This document shows positions 1 through 8,373 of a stretch of DNA of 64,000 bases, in pieces (position 1 is the stretch's first letter; the number at the start of each line of letters is the position of its first letter). The position numbers and the translations under genes were made by a program. The stretch lies in assembly GCA_019744775.1 (NCBI GenBank), contig JAIETZ010000013.1:1-64000 (forward strand), read 5' to 3'. The notes beneath the pieces were generated by a model, which ran no database searches, had not been told where the DNA came from, and saw only the letters and a program-made list of their open reading frames with translations. The stretch is from Candidatus Obscuribacterales bacterium. GTDB taxonomy: Bacteria > Cyanobacteriota > Vampirovibrionia > Obscuribacterales > Obscuribacteraceae.

Positions 1-143
1 GTACTGGTCGGTATGTTGCTTCAACTAACAACTTAATCGAGAAAATTGCACCCTGACGGGTTATATTTTTCATGAGGCAACAGTGATGTCAGGGTTAGCT
101 TTTTAAATGAGGCAAAACGCCTGCCACATCGACGAGGAGTTGC

Positions 144-188
144 AGATTTCTCCACTTCGGCTGCTTCGCAGCCTTCGGTCGAAATGAC
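144..188. repeat. Short palindromic intergenic repeat (REP-like)
   Basis: Non-coding segment with a perfect hairpin (GGCTGC at 159-164, loop TTC, GCAGCC at 168-173), beginning AGATTTCT and ending GAAATGAC. A related segment in reverse orientation lies at 59596-59625. The rest of 1-195 shows no gene; CCCTGAC at 51-57 and GTCAGGG at 88-94 are inverted but 30 bases apart. Confidence 0.35.
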
Positions 189-195
189 AAAAGAT

Positions 196-702
196 CTATT
201 GTGGTATCAGTGCAAGAAGTTTGGGACCAAGCACGATGGCGCCGACGACTACTGCTGTAAGAGACGCGCAGAGGACGGCGGCGGCGGCGGTGTCTTTGGC
301 GTAGCGGGCTGACTCGTGATATTCGCCTTTGGCGTAGAGGTTCACTAAGTGTTCAAGCGATGTGTTGAGGAATTCGGTGATTAGAACCAAGCCGATGGAA
401 AATGCTAGAGAAATGCATCCCAGTGTGTCCACTTTCAGCCATACAGCTGCTGCGGCAACAGCGATGGCGGCGAGGAAGTGGATGCGGACGTTGCGTTCTT
501 CTTTTAGTCCGACCCAGATGCCGTGAAATGCATGGTAAAAGGATTCGATCATGTTTAACGCCCGCCCTGATTTGCGCTGCCAGCTAGCCGGTACAAAAGA
601 TGTGGTCCGCGAACTGACGGTTCCCGGACGGTCTTTTACTCTTTCTTGTAATTCGGTGGCGATGGCTGGTTCTCCTAAGCCCGACTTGCCTGAATTTGCC
701 AA
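196..702 (-). CDS. dgkA: Undecaprenol/diacylglycerol kinase (DgkA family)
   Basis: Small integral membrane lipid kinase that phosphorylates undecaprenol or diacylglycerol at the inner membrane. The C-terminal 118 residues (from Met51) match the prokaryotic DAGK pattern: SFYHAFHGI, the basic ERNVRIH stretch (69-75), the catalytic-site E110-x2-NTSLE (113-117) and AKD (135-137), with three membrane helices. The first 50 residues are hydrophilic and not typical; the longest reading starts at TTG, so translation may start at Met51 (base 552). It lies next to ybeY on the same strand, the usual ybeY-dgkA neighbourhood. Whether the lipid is undecaprenol or diacylglycerol cannot be told from sequence; lack of other context favours undecaprenol recycling by analogy. 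Confidence 0.85.
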   Translation of the reverse strand: MANSGKSGLGEPAIATELQERVKDRPGTVSSRTTSFVPASWQRKSGRALNMIESFYHAFHGIWVGLKEERNVRIHFLAAIAVAAAAVWLKVDTLGCISLAFSIGLVLITEFLNTSLEHLVNLYAKGEYHESARYAKDTAAAAVLCASLTAVVVGAIVLGPKLLALIPQ

Positions 703-783
703 GACGATAACACGCAGGTCGCCAAGGCGGCAAATGTTGTTAAGCCTTTTTCAGTTTCGGGGCTACATATATATGCAGAACAA

Positions 784-806
784 GGGCGCATGCAATGCGC
801 CCCTAC
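784..806 (+). repeat. Dispersed palindromic repeat, copy 1
   Basis: Sequence GGGCGCATGCAATGCGCCCC followed by TAC. The core GGGCGCAT/ATGCGCCC is self-complementary. The same 21-23 bp unit recurs at 830-850, 8183-8205 and, inverted, 8262-8284 and (degenerate) 59565-59587, always between genes. Confidence 0.75.
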
Positions 807-829
807 AAGGACCAGCGACGTGTCCGGAA

Positions 830-850
830 GCGCATGCAATGCGCCCCTAC
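830..850 (+). repeat. Dispersed palindromic repeat, copy 2
   Basis: GCGCATGCAATGCGCCCC then TAC, a direct copy of the unit at 784-806, 46 bases downstream of it and just before the 3' end of ybeY. Confidence 0.75.
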
Positions 851-878
851 GAGTTCATAAGGAAAGTCGACCGTGGGG

Positions 879-1397
879 TTACCGCTTGATGCCGGCAGCC
901 TTCAGTATTGCCTTTTGGCGACCGAACATTTCCTTCTCTTCGGCTGGGGTTTCGTGGTCGAAACCCAATACATGGAGGAACCCATGCACAAAAAGGAAAG
1001 CCATTTCCCGTTCAAATGAATGCCCGTATTCGCCGGCCTGCTCATGGGCTTTTTCGGCTGAAATGACAATTTCGCCAATTTCCCAGGGAGCGCCTGGGGG
1101 CGGGATTTCCAGCTCTAAGGGAAAGGACAAAACGTCGGTTGCATAGTCCTTGCCGCGCCACTGCTTGTTAAGCTTGCGTATGGCGGCATTTGAGACGATA
1201 ACCAGGCTAAAGGCGCCCCTGCGCGGCATTTCAGCCAATAGGCGGGCTTTTAGGTGCTTTGGACGGTTATTTTTAAGGTTTCTAAGAGCCTCGGCGGCTA
1301 ATAGGTCGACTGTTTCCTCAAACCAGGCTAGGTCCACCTTTTGGCGGCGCTGCTGATTCTGGAGCTGGATTTGAAGAGGCATAAAACCCTCAACCAC
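879..1397 (-). CDS. ybeY: Endoribonuclease/rRNA maturation factor YbeY
   Basis: Zinc-dependent single-strand endoribonuclease of the UPF0054 family, acting in 16S rRNA 3' processing and ribosome quality control in the cytoplasm. The diagnostic metal motif H-x3-H-x5-H is complete: H138, H142 and H148 in the stretch HGFLHVLGFDH. TDVLSFPL (88-95) and IGEIVIS (107-113) are also standard family blocks. Length 172 aa is normal. Alternative start at Met6 is possible. It is followed on the same strand by the DgkA-family gene, an arrangement common in bacteria. Confidence 0.95.
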   Translation of the reverse strand: MVEGFMPLQIQLQNQQRRQKVDLAWFEETVDLLAAEALRNLKNNRPKHLKARLLAEMPRRGAFSLVIVSNAAIRKLNKQWRGKDYATDVLSFPLELEIPPPGAPWEIGEIVISAEKAHEQAGEYGHSFEREMAFLFVHGFLHVLGFDHETPAEEKEMFGRQKAILKAAGIKR

Positions 1398-1524
1398 CTT
1401 GAAAAATGACGAGCCGACATGCTAGCATGAAAGCCTAAGAAATCTGATTGTCGTAGACTTAAGTTAGTCTACGGCATGATGCTGTTCTAGGCGTCCAAGC
1501 TCCCTGAGCCTTCGGGTTCAAGAG

Positions 1525-2121
1525 ATGCGGGGCGTTTCAACTGGCGTTAAGCCGGTTTTCGAGGAGGCAACCTTGCCGGCCAATCTGGACAAAGTCACTG
1601 ATATCGCCGAAAGCGTCTGTAAGAAGCTTGGCTATATTTTTGTTGATGCCAGAATTGGACAAAGCGGCAGTCGTCGATGTCTGACTGTAACTATCCACAA
1701 CGAAGATGGTCATATCGGATTTGAAGACTGCGAAAAGGTCAGCCGCACCTTGGAAGAATTGCTGGACAACGAGGAGCCACCTTTAATTCAAGGAGCTTTC
1801 TTGCTGGAAGTAGAAAGTCCAGGACTTGATCGAGAACTGAAAACCGAAAGGGAATTTGCCGTATTCAAAGGCTATCCTGTTGAAGTTAAAGCTCGTCAAA
1901 AACTGGACGGTATCGGAGATTCATTCACTGGAACTCTGATGGGTCTTAAGGATGGCATTGCCAGCTTTGCTAATCCAAAACCAATTGTGTCTAAAAGCAA
2001 AAATGCAAAAACACAAAAGGCAAAGTCCGCAAAAGTTCAAACTCTGACATTGCCCAAAAAGTTGGAAGTTGAACTCTCAAAACTGAATAAAGTCCGTTTA
2101 TATCCGGAGGTAGAGTCGTGA
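1525..2121 (+). CDS. rimP: Ribosome maturation factor RimP
   Basis: Cytoplasmic factor needed for maturation of the 30S subunit. The N-terminal domain shows VDARIGQ and DCEKVSRTLEELLD, and the conserved ESPGLDRELK motif (about 112-121), followed by the SH3-like C-terminal domain. The C-terminal domain contains a Lys/Ala/Ser-rich insertion (about residues 150-175) not typical of the family. ATG 1525 gives the longest product, but TTG 1573 is preceded at ideal spacing by GAGGAGGC and would give an N-terminus (LPANLDKVTDIAE) aligned with other RimP proteins; the true start may be 1573. First gene of the nusA-infB operon; its stop overlaps the nusA GTG start by 4 bases. Confidence 0.92.
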   Translation: MRGVSTGVKPVFEEATLPANLDKVTDIAESVCKKLGYIFVDARIGQSGSRRCLTVTIHNEDGHIGFEDCEKVSRTLEELLDNEEPPLIQGAFLLEVESPGLDRELKTEREFAVFKGYPVEVKARQKLDGIGDSFTGTLMGLKDGIASFANPKPIVSKSKNAKTQKAKSAKVQTLTLPKKLEVELSKLNKVRLYPEVES

Positions 2122-3242
2122 TTAAAATAGGCGACAAATTGCTGGAAGCAGCAGAAGAACTAGAGCGCGAGCGCAATATTCCGCAGGAGGAATTCATTTC
2201 CTATGTCTGCGATGCCATTGTTGCTGCTTATAAGAAGAAAGTGCCAGATCATGACGTAGAGGGCGTACGCGCAATCTTCGATCCGGAGACAGGCGAAATA
2301 GGAATTTTTGCACCGAAAGAAGTTGTCGAAAAGGTTGCTAACTCCTATCACCAGATTTCACTCAAAGACGCTAAGGATCTAATTCCTGACGTTGCTGTAG
2401 GCGAAGTTCTGGAAATTGAAGTTACACCAACTGATTTCTCTGAATTCGGTCGTATTGCTGCACAAACAGCAAAACAACTGATCACACAAAGACTGCGCGA
2501 AGCAGAAAAAGAGTTGATCAAGAAAGAATTCGAAGCACGTAAGGGCACCTGTACAACAGGTCAAATCGAGCGTATCGAAGTAATAAGCAACACAAGAAAC
2601 AACGTCATCATCAACTTGGGTCGCGTCGAAGGCTGCATGCCGACACGTGAGCAATTGCCTGGTGAAACATATCGCGTCGGCAACCGTGTTCGCGTATACG
2701 TTCTTGAATTGCGTGACACCGGACGCGTTCCGCAAATTATTGTTTCACAAGCGCATCCTGAATTGGTGCGTGAATTGTTTGAACTCTATGTGCCTGAAAT
2801 TGAAGACGGTACAGTTGAAATCAAATCAATTGCTCGTGAAGCTGGTTACAGAACCAAAATTGCAGTTCACTCCGAAGATGCCGATGTTGATCCGGTAGGA
2901 GCATGTATCGGTACTCGTGGTGTGCGTATTCAAAACGTTGTTGCCGAATTGCGCAACGAGAAGATTGACGTCATCCGTTTCTCAACAGATCCGGTCGACT
3001 ACATCTCCAACTCGTTGAGCCCGGCTCGCATCACAACCGTTGCGCTGTACGAAGATGCACCGGAAATGGGCGGCAAGCGTGCTGAAGTTATCGTTCCAGA
3101 CGATCAATTGAGCTTGGCGATAGGCCGTGGCGGACAAAACGTCCGTTTGGCTGCCAAACTCACCGGCTGGAAGATAGACATCAAGTCCGAAAGTCAAACT
3201 GGCGGTACGTACAAAAACGTAACGGCCGGCGTTGAAGAATAG
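2118..3242 (+). CDS. nusA: Transcription termination/antitermination factor NusA
   Basis: RNA polymerase-binding elongation factor controlling pausing, termination and antitermination. Order of domains: N-terminal RNAP-binding domain (1-130), S1 domain around the GTCTTGQIERIE segment (about 140-205), then two KH domains including CIGTRGVRIQNVV and the second KH loop IGRGGQNVRLAAKL near 330. At 374 aa it lacks the acidic AR repeats found in gamma-proteobacterial NusA, which is the common short form. Start is GTG, overlapping the rimP stop (GTGA) and preceded by GGAGG at 2106-2110. Confidence 0.97.
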   Translation: MIKIGDKLLEAAEELERERNIPQEEFISYVCDAIVAAYKKKVPDHDVEGVRAIFDPETGEIGIFAPKEVVEKVANSYHQISLKDAKDLIPDVAVGEVLEIEVTPTDFSEFGRIAAQTAKQLITQRLREAEKELIKKEFEARKGTCTTGQIERIEVISNTRNNVIINLGRVEGCMPTREQLPGETYRVGNRVRVYVLELRDTGRVPQIIVSQAHPELVRELFELYVPEIEDGTVEIKSIAREAGYRTKIAVHSEDADVDPVGACIGTRGVRIQNVVAELRNEKIDVIRFSTDPVDYISNSLSPARITTVALYEDAPEMGGKRAEVIVPDDQLSLAIGRGGQNVRLAAKLTGWKIDIKSESQTGGTYKNVTAGVEE

Positions 3243-3317
3243 TTATGAGAGGGCTTAGACGTAAATACTTCGAATAGAAAAGACACTAAAGCACAGGCGG
3301 TACACGACCGCCTGTGC

Positions 3318-3731
3318 GTGTCCTGTCGAAGTTTTGCTCCTCAGTCCCAACTCATTCGTCTAACAGCCGACAATGCCAGCGGGCAAGTAATTGCTCGTTT
3401 TGATTGCTTAACATATCCACATTCTGACAGCCCTGTAATTGGGCGCTCCGCTTACTTATGCCCGAATGCCAAATGTGTCGAAGAGGCGCTAAAGGGCACC
3501 AGGCTTAAGTTTGCCCTATCCGGCCGCAAGGTCAAAGGGCAGGCAAGTAAGCGGTCTATAACCTGGCCTCTTGAGTCACAACTTATCAATGTTTTGCTAA
3601 GTAAATTTACAGATAGGGCACAAACATGCCAAAATACTCAGGGGAAGGCAACTTCACCAATAGCAACGCAACAACCGCCCAAGGCGGGTAGTGCCGAGCG
3701 CGACAAAGCTGGAGCAAAAACAAACAAATGA
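3318..3731 (+). CDS. ylxR: YlxR-family RNA-binding protein (DUF448)
   Basis: Small protein found between nusA and infB in many bacteria. Family features: the RxCxxCR-type start motif (here R-L-C-V-S-C-R), LIRLTAD, and GRSAYLCPNAKCVEEALKG. The C-terminal 40 residues are a Lys/Thr/Gln-rich tail. The start is a problem: the first in-frame ATG/GTG/TTG is GTG 3318, which lies inside the conserved motif and removes its first Cys (codon 3315). The frame stays open upstream to 3249 but has no standard start codon there, only CTG at 3312. The stop overlaps the infB start (ATGA). Confidence 0.8.
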   Translation: MSCRSFAPQSQLIRLTADNASGQVIARFDCLTYPHSDSPVIGRSAYLCPNAKCVEEALKGTRLKFALSGRKVKGQASKRSITWPLESQLINVLLSKFTDRAQTCQNTQGKATSPIATQQPPKAGSAERDKAGAKTNK

Positions 3732-6262
3732 ACGATAGAGTTCGTATCTATGAACTAGCGCGGCAGATGAATCTTCCCAACCAGGATCTCGTCGTAACCT
3801 TACGCGAACTGGGGTATGAGGTGAAGAGCCACTCCAGCACAATCGACGGGTCAACCGTCGGGCTTTTGATTTCCGCCCTCGGTAAGAAGAAAGCCGGTGA
3901 GAAAGTCAGTGCCGCCACAACGCCGGCAGCGGCACCAGCTGCTAAGACCCCAAAAGCATCCAAAGCAACTATCGCTCCGCCTCCGGAACCAGTCGTTGTG
4001 AAGCCGCGTGTTCTTTCTCGCCGCAAACCGACCCCACCACCAGGTGAAATTGTCGCTGAACCAGTTGCCGAGCCGTTGGCTCCAGCGGCTGCTGAAGCAC
4101 CAGCGGCACCGGCACCAGTTGCCGCTCCTGAGCCTACCGCTCCTACACCACCACCGGTTGCCCCAATTGCAAGACCATCACTAATTCTTCCACCTCCAGC
4201 GCCTCCTGTTGTGGCTGCTCCAGAGGCGCCCGCTATTGAAGAACAAAAGTCTGAGGGTGGTAAGAAAGACGGCAAGAAGGACAAGAAGCATCATAGAGAC
4301 GACGATGATGAAGACGAGAAGAACAGCCCGTTGGTTGTGAAGGCAACTCCATCGCAGCCGGTTCGTGTTGCTGCTCCATCTATTCGCGCAACCCCACCAC
4401 GTCCTCCGAAGTCACACCGCCAAGGTGGCGCAGACAGGCATGCGAAGAAGGAAGAGAAATCAAAACCGGCTGCTGCAATTCTTGAAGTGCCGAAGATCAT
4501 TACTCTGACGCAGCCTCTCACAGTAAAAGAATTGGCTGAGCGCATGCTTGTTCCCGAAACAGAAGTGATCAAGCGTCTGTTTATGAAGGGCTTCATGCGT
4601 ACAGTCAACCAAATGGTTGAGTTGGAATTGGCTCGCGATTTGGCCACTGAGATGGAGTACGAAGTACTTACTGAAGAGCTGAAAGCTGAAAAAGCGGAAG
4701 AAGTTGCCCTCACTGATGAAGAAAAGGCCGCTCTGGTTACCAGACCACCTGTTGTAACCATCATGGGGCACGTTGACCACGGCAAGACAAGCTTGCTTGA
4801 CGCTATTCGCCAAACCAAGTTCCAAATAACCGCAGGCGAAGCAGGTGGTATCACTCAACACATCGGCGCGTATCACGTTGAAATTCCGGGTGAAGACGGC
4901 ACGATAAAGCAAATCGTATTCTTGGATACACCTGGTCACGAAGCTTTTACAGCTATGCGTGCCCGTGGAGCGAAGGCAACCGATATCGCAATTCTGGTTG
5001 TTGCCGCTGATGACGGTGTTATGCCTCAGACAATTGAAGCTATCGACCATGCTAAGGCTGCCGGCGTACCAATTATTGTTGCTGTCAACAAAGTGGACAA
5101 AGCCGAATCCGATCCGGATCGCGTGCTGAGTCAATTGATGGAACATGAATTGGTTGCTGAAAAATATGGTGGTGACACGGTTACTGTTGAAGTATCGGCT
5201 AAAAAGCGTGTTGGTCTCGATCAACTCTTGGAGATGATTCTCCTTGTTGCAGATGTTTTGGAATTGAAAGCCAATCCGGATGGACCAGCTCAAGGTCTTA
5301 TCGTGGAGGCCGAACTTTCACGTGGGCGTGGTGCAGTTGCTACAGCCTTGGTTCAAAACGGTACATTGCATGAAGGCGACTACATTGTTGCCGGAACCTG
5401 TCAGGGCAGAGTTCGTGCCTTGTTTGATGACCGCGGCGAAAGAGTAAAAGCTGCCGGTCCGTCAATGCCGGTTGAAGTATTGGGTCTTGATGAAGTTCCG
5501 CAAGCAGGCGATCGCTTCGAAGTCGCAAACGACATCCAATCAGGTAAAGCAATTGCCGAAGAAAGACGTCTTGTTGAAGTCGATAAGTTTAGACATCGCG
5601 TTACTCTTGAGTCGTTGCATGATTTGCTCGAGCAGGGTGAAGTCAAAGAATTGAACGTCATCATCAAAGCTGACGTGCAGGGTACTGCCGAAGCCATTGC
5701 CGAGTCCGTTAAGCGCTTGTCCAACAAAGAAGTTGCCGTGCGTGTATTGCGCACAGCCTCTGGTGATATTTCCGAAAATGACGTCAACCTGGCGGCATCA
5801 TCGGAAGCGATCATCATTGGCTTCAACGTTCAGCCTGACGCTAACGCTAATCGCGTGAAGGAATCGGCCGGTGTTGATGTCCGTACGTACAGCATCATCT
5901 ATCAAATCACTGATGACCTGATTGCCGCTATCGAAGGTCTCATCCAACCGTTGAGAACTGAGGTCAAGATCGGTACTGCTGAAGTGCGCCAGATATTCAA
6001 GTTCGGCAAGAATTTGATGATTGCTGGTTGTATGGTTAGCAGCGGTAAGATTACGCGTGGTTGTATCGCACGTATCGAGCGTGATGGACAAACTATCTTC
6101 GACGGCAAGCTTGATACGCTTAAGCGCTTCAAGGATGACGCCAAGGAAGTTGCGCAAGGCTTCGAGTGCGGTATGAGCTTTGCCGGCTTTACCGATATCA
6201 AGGAAGGCGATATCATCCACGCCTTTACGATCCAAGAAACCAAGCGTGAGATTCCACGCTGA
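3728..6262 (+). CDS. infB: Translation initiation factor IF-2
   Basis: GTPase that places initiator tRNA on the 30S subunit. Domains: N-terminal IF2_N helix (1-55), a long Pro/Ala/Val-rich linker (about 60-180), a Lys/Asp-rich charged stretch (about 180-205), a second IF2_N domain (TVKELAERMLVPETEVIKRLF), then the G domain with GHVDHGKTSLLDAIR, DTPGHEAF and NKVDK, and the C-terminal beta-barrel and initiator-tRNA-binding domains. Length 844 aa is typical. ATG overlaps the ylxR stop by 4 bases. Confidence 0.98.
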   Translation: MNDRVRIYELARQMNLPNQDLVVTLRELGYEVKSHSSTIDGSTVGLLISALGKKKAGEKVSAATTPAAAPAAKTPKASKATIAPPPEPVVVKPRVLSRRKPTPPPGEIVAEPVAEPLAPAAAEAPAAPAPVAAPEPTAPTPPPVAPIARPSLILPPPAPPVVAAPEAPAIEEQKSEGGKKDGKKDKKHHRDDDDEDEKNSPLVVKATPSQPVRVAAPSIRATPPRPPKSHRQGGADRHAKKEEKSKPAAAILEVPKIITLTQPLTVKELAERMLVPETEVIKRLFMKGFMRTVNQMVELELARDLATEMEYEVLTEELKAEKAEEVALTDEEKAALVTRPPVVTIMGHVDHGKTSLLDAIRQTKFQITAGEAGGITQHIGAYHVEIPGEDGTIKQIVFLDTPGHEAFTAMRARGAKATDIAILVVAADDGVMPQTIEAIDHAKAAGVPIIVAVNKVDKAESDPDRVLSQLMEHELVAEKYGGDTVTVEVSAKKRVGLDQLLEMILLVADVLELKANPDGPAQGLIVEAELSRGRGAVATALVQNGTLHEGDYIVAGTCQGRVRALFDDRGERVKAAGPSMPVEVLGLDEVPQAGDRFEVANDIQSGKAIAEERRLVEVDKFRHRVTLESLHDLLEQGEVKELNVIIKADVQGTAEAIAESVKRLSNKEVAVRVLRTASGDISENDVNLAASSEAIIIGFNVQPDANANRVKESAGVDVRTYSIIYQITDDLIAAIEGLIQPLRTEVKIGTAEVRQIFKFGKNLMIAGCMVSSGKITRGCIARIERDGQTIFDGKLDTLKRFKDDAKEVAQGFECGMSFAGFTDIKEGDIIHAFTIQETKREIPR

Positions 6263-6272
6263 GGGGGTAAAA

Positions 6273-6626
6273 ATGTCGACTCCTCGTTCACTTAGAGTAG
6301 CTCAATCCCTTAAGCGTGAGATGTCTGCCATGCTCATGCGTGATTTGAAAGATGAGAGAATATCAGGCATCGTATCCGTAGTTGATGTTGATCTGACAGG
6401 CGATTGCCGTTCTGCCAAGATATTCATTTCTGTGTATGGTGATGAAGCTGCTCAAAAAGGCACTGTGGATGCATTGAATGAAAAGCAAGGCTATATTCGC
6501 GGTGAACTTTGCCGCAGACTTTCCTTGCGCTTTGCTCCGGAAATTGTTTTCAAACTCGATAGTTCGTTGGAGCGCGGATCACGCGTAACTGATCTCATTT
6601 CCAAGATCTCTCGCGGCGAGATTTAA
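6273..6626 (+). CDS. rbfA: 30S ribosome-binding factor RbfA
   Basis: Cold-shock-related 16S rRNA maturation factor with a KH-like fold. Begins MSTPRSLRVAQSLKREMSA with the family signature R(V)xxxLKRExSxxL, followed by DVDLTGDCRSAKIFISVYG and LSLRFAPEIVFKLDSSLERGSR. 117 aa, normal length. ATG 6273 is chosen because GGGGG lies 5-10 bases upstream and the upstream in-frame extension overlaps infB. Position between infB and truB is classic. Confidence 0.95.
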   Translation: MSTPRSLRVAQSLKREMSAMLMRDLKDERISGIVSVVDVDLTGDCRSAKIFISVYGDEAAQKGTVDALNEKQGYIRGELCRRLSLRFAPEIVFKLDSSLERGSRVTDLISKISRGEI

Positions 6627-6636
6627 GTCCTTCTCA

Positions 6637-7569
6637 ATGACATACTTTCTCAACATCCATAAAGAGTCTGGCATGACTGCGCATGATGTTGTAGCTATCG
6701 TGCGCAAGATAACCGGCATTAAACAGGTTGGTCATGCAGGTACTCTTGATCCGGCTGCCACTGGCGTATTGCCGGTTGCAGTTGGTAAGGCCTGCCGATT
6801 GCTTCGCTATTTGTCGTCCGATAAGACTTATATCGCAGAGATATTGCTTGGAGTTTCCACTGCGACTGATGATCTCGATGGTGAAGTGCTTGAGAAAAAA
6901 GATGTTGCGTTGAGCAATGAACAAATTGCTGAAGCGCTCAAGTCTTTCGTTGGATTATTGGAACAGCGACCGCCGAATTATAGTGCCGTGCACCATCAAG
7001 GTAAGCGCTTATACGATTTAGCCCGTAAAGGAATTACAGTTGAAGATATTCCACTGCGCAAAGTAACGGTGCACAAACTTGAAGTGCTTGATATAACAAT
7101 GCCTGTTATACGAGTGCGCATAGCATGTTCTGCCGGGACGTACATTCGATCAATTGCCAGAGATCTAGGTGAGAAATTATCCGTTGGTGGTTGTTTGCAG
7201 TCTTTAGTCAGAGAAGTTGCAGGACCATTTACTCTCGATAAATCAATAACTTTAGGTCAACTGAAAGAGCTATCGTCCGAAAAGCGCATGAGCGAAGTAA
7301 TGACGGATCCTGGTTCAATGCTGGATTTGAAGAGCATATCTATAAATGAGGATATAGCCAAAAAGCTGTCATTCGGACAGGCTGTAACGCTGGAAATGCT
7401 CTCAAATGCTGGCATTCATGATATAACTGAGGCTTCTTGGCAGGAGCCTCACCCGGTCATTTTGAGATATGACGGACAGTCTGAGGACTCGTTGTTAGCC
7501 GTATGCCGACTAGTAACTGCTGCCGAGACGTCAGATACTTTGCTTAAGCCGGAGGTTGTAATTGTCTGA
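6637..7569 (+). CDS. truB: tRNA pseudouridine(55) synthase TruB
   Basis: Makes pseudouridine 55 in the T-loop of tRNAs. Motif I KESGMTAHDVVAIVRK and the catalytic block VGHAGTLDPAATGVLPVAVGKACRLL (catalytic Asp in TLDPAA, near residue 40) are clear; YIAEILLGVSTATDDLDGEV and RVRIACSAGTYIRSIARDLG complete the family pattern. 310 aa. Eleven bases after rbfA, in the same operon; its end overlaps the next gene by 8 bases. Confidence 0.97.
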   Translation: MTYFLNIHKESGMTAHDVVAIVRKITGIKQVGHAGTLDPAATGVLPVAVGKACRLLRYLSSDKTYIAEILLGVSTATDDLDGEVLEKKDVALSNEQIAEALKSFVGLLEQRPPNYSAVHHQGKRLYDLARKGITVEDIPLRKVTVHKLEVLDITMPVIRVRIACSAGTYIRSIARDLGEKLSVGGCLQSLVREVAGPFTLDKSITLGQLKELSSEKRMSEVMTDPGSMLDLKSISINEDIAKKLSFGQAVTLEMLSNAGIHDITEASWQEPHPVILRYDGQSEDSLLAVCRLVTAAETSDTLLKPEVVIV

Positions 7570-8161
7570 GCAGCCTAAAAACGCAGTCCAAAATATTGAT
7601 AGAGTTGCGCTTCTGCAACTAACTATCTTTGTTGAAGCGTTCATTCTATTGGGCGCTACATTTTGGTCGCGAGTTTCCGAAGTAAGGTTGATTGAATTAA
7701 TCGATGAAGTTACAACGCCAGATTTATTGCTTGGTCTAGGCTTAGGATTTGTTTTATCCGCTGTAAGTATTTTTCTTTTCTGGCTTGGAAAATACGTAAA
7801 ACCACTTGGAGACTTGCGCTCAATAGTGGTTGATCAACTGGCACCAATATTTTGTCAGTTGACATGGTCTGATGTTTTTATTCTTGCAATAGTTTCCGGC
7901 TTTTGCGAAGAAGTCATGTTTCGTGGAGTTGTCCAACAACAATTCGGAATATGGTGGGCAAGTTTGTTTTTCGGATTATTTCACTGCCCCAGCTTCAAAC
8001 ACTTTTCCTATGGGCTCTGGGCACTCGCTGCCGGGCTGTTGCTTGGCTGGATTGTTGTCTACACGGGAAGTCTGTGGCCGGCGATCATCACGCACGCTGT
8101 TAGCAACGTGTTGTCGTTGATTTTCCTGCGTCGTGCCGGTAAACAGGCGACCACTGTCTAG
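7562..8161 (+). CDS. CPBP-family intramembrane metalloprotease
   Basis: Multi-spanning membrane protein of the CAAX/ABI (CPBP) protease family. Motif 1 is EEVMFR (E116, E117, R121), motif 2 has H141 in FGLFHCPSF, and motif 3 is HAVSN near residue 178, the set needed for a metal-dependent intramembrane glutamyl protease. About five to six membrane segments. Start is TTG and overlaps the end of truB, suggesting translational coupling. Substrate unknown; family members act in protein maturation or bacteriocin immunity, neither of which the context supports specifically. Confidence 0.85.
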   Translation: MSEQPKNAVQNIDRVALLQLTIFVEAFILLGATFWSRVSEVRLIELIDEVTTPDLLLGLGLGFVLSAVSIFLFWLGKYVKPLGDLRSIVVDQLAPIFCQLTWSDVFILAIVSGFCEEVMFRGVVQQQFGIWWASLFFGLFHCPSFKHFSYGLWALAAGLLLGWIVVYTGSLWPAIITHAVSNVLSLIFLRRAGKQATTV

Positions 8162-8182
8162 CGTTTTGATTTGCCAAGGAAA

Positions 8183-8205
8183 GGGCGCATGCAATGCGCC
8201 CCTAC
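8183..8205 (+). repeat. Dispersed palindromic repeat, copy 3
   Basis: Exact copy of the 23-bp unit at 784-806. With the inverted copy at 8262-8284 it frames a 102-bp segment that could fold into a long hairpin, MITE-like, between the CPBP gene and the HU gene. Confidence 0.75.
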
Positions 8206-8261
8206 AAAGGCAATAGTACAACGTCTGTATTTCAAAATGAAACGCGCACGAAAGGTTCTGC

Positions 8262-8284
8262 GTAGGGGCGCATTGCATGCGCCC
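8262..8284 (-). repeat. Dispersed palindromic repeat, copy 4 (inverted)
   Basis: Exact reverse complement of the 23-bp unit at 8183-8205; the two copies face each other across 56 bases. Confidence 0.75.
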
Positions 8285-8315
8285 GGCTGCTGTTTCCTGC
8301 TGCTGCCCCGCGCAC

Positions 8316-8350
8316 AAAAAAATGGCGAGTCTTGCGACCCGCCATTTTTA
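8316..8350 (-). terminator. Rho-independent terminator of the HU gene (possibly bidirectional)
   Basis: Perfect 10-bp stem AAAAATGGCG (8318-8327) / CGCCATTTTT (8340-8349) with a 12-base loop. On the minus strand it follows the HU stop codon by about 24 bases and ends in a T run; the A/T arms also allow it to end plus-strand transcription from the truB/CPBP side. Confidence 0.85.
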
Positions 8351-8373
8351 ATTGTCTTACTCAGACCTACCGA

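Noticed and set aside
51-94. CCCTGAC/GTCAGGG inverted repeat as terminator
   Set aside because: Loop of about 30 bases, too open for a Rho-independent terminator, though T-rich sequence follows.
1481-1540. tRNA-like sequence (GGTTCAAG) before rimP
   Set aside because: No cloverleaf, no acceptor pairing; chance match to a T-loop.
3748-4284. 178-codon antisense Gly/Ala/Ser-rich frame
   Set aside because: Mirror of the Pro/Ala-rich linker of IF-2; composition explains its openness.
4460-5293. 277-codon antisense frame inside infB
   Set aside because: Lies wholly opposite the conserved G domain of infB, encodes a Phe/Asn/Cys-rich chain without any recognisable domain and has no ribosome site.
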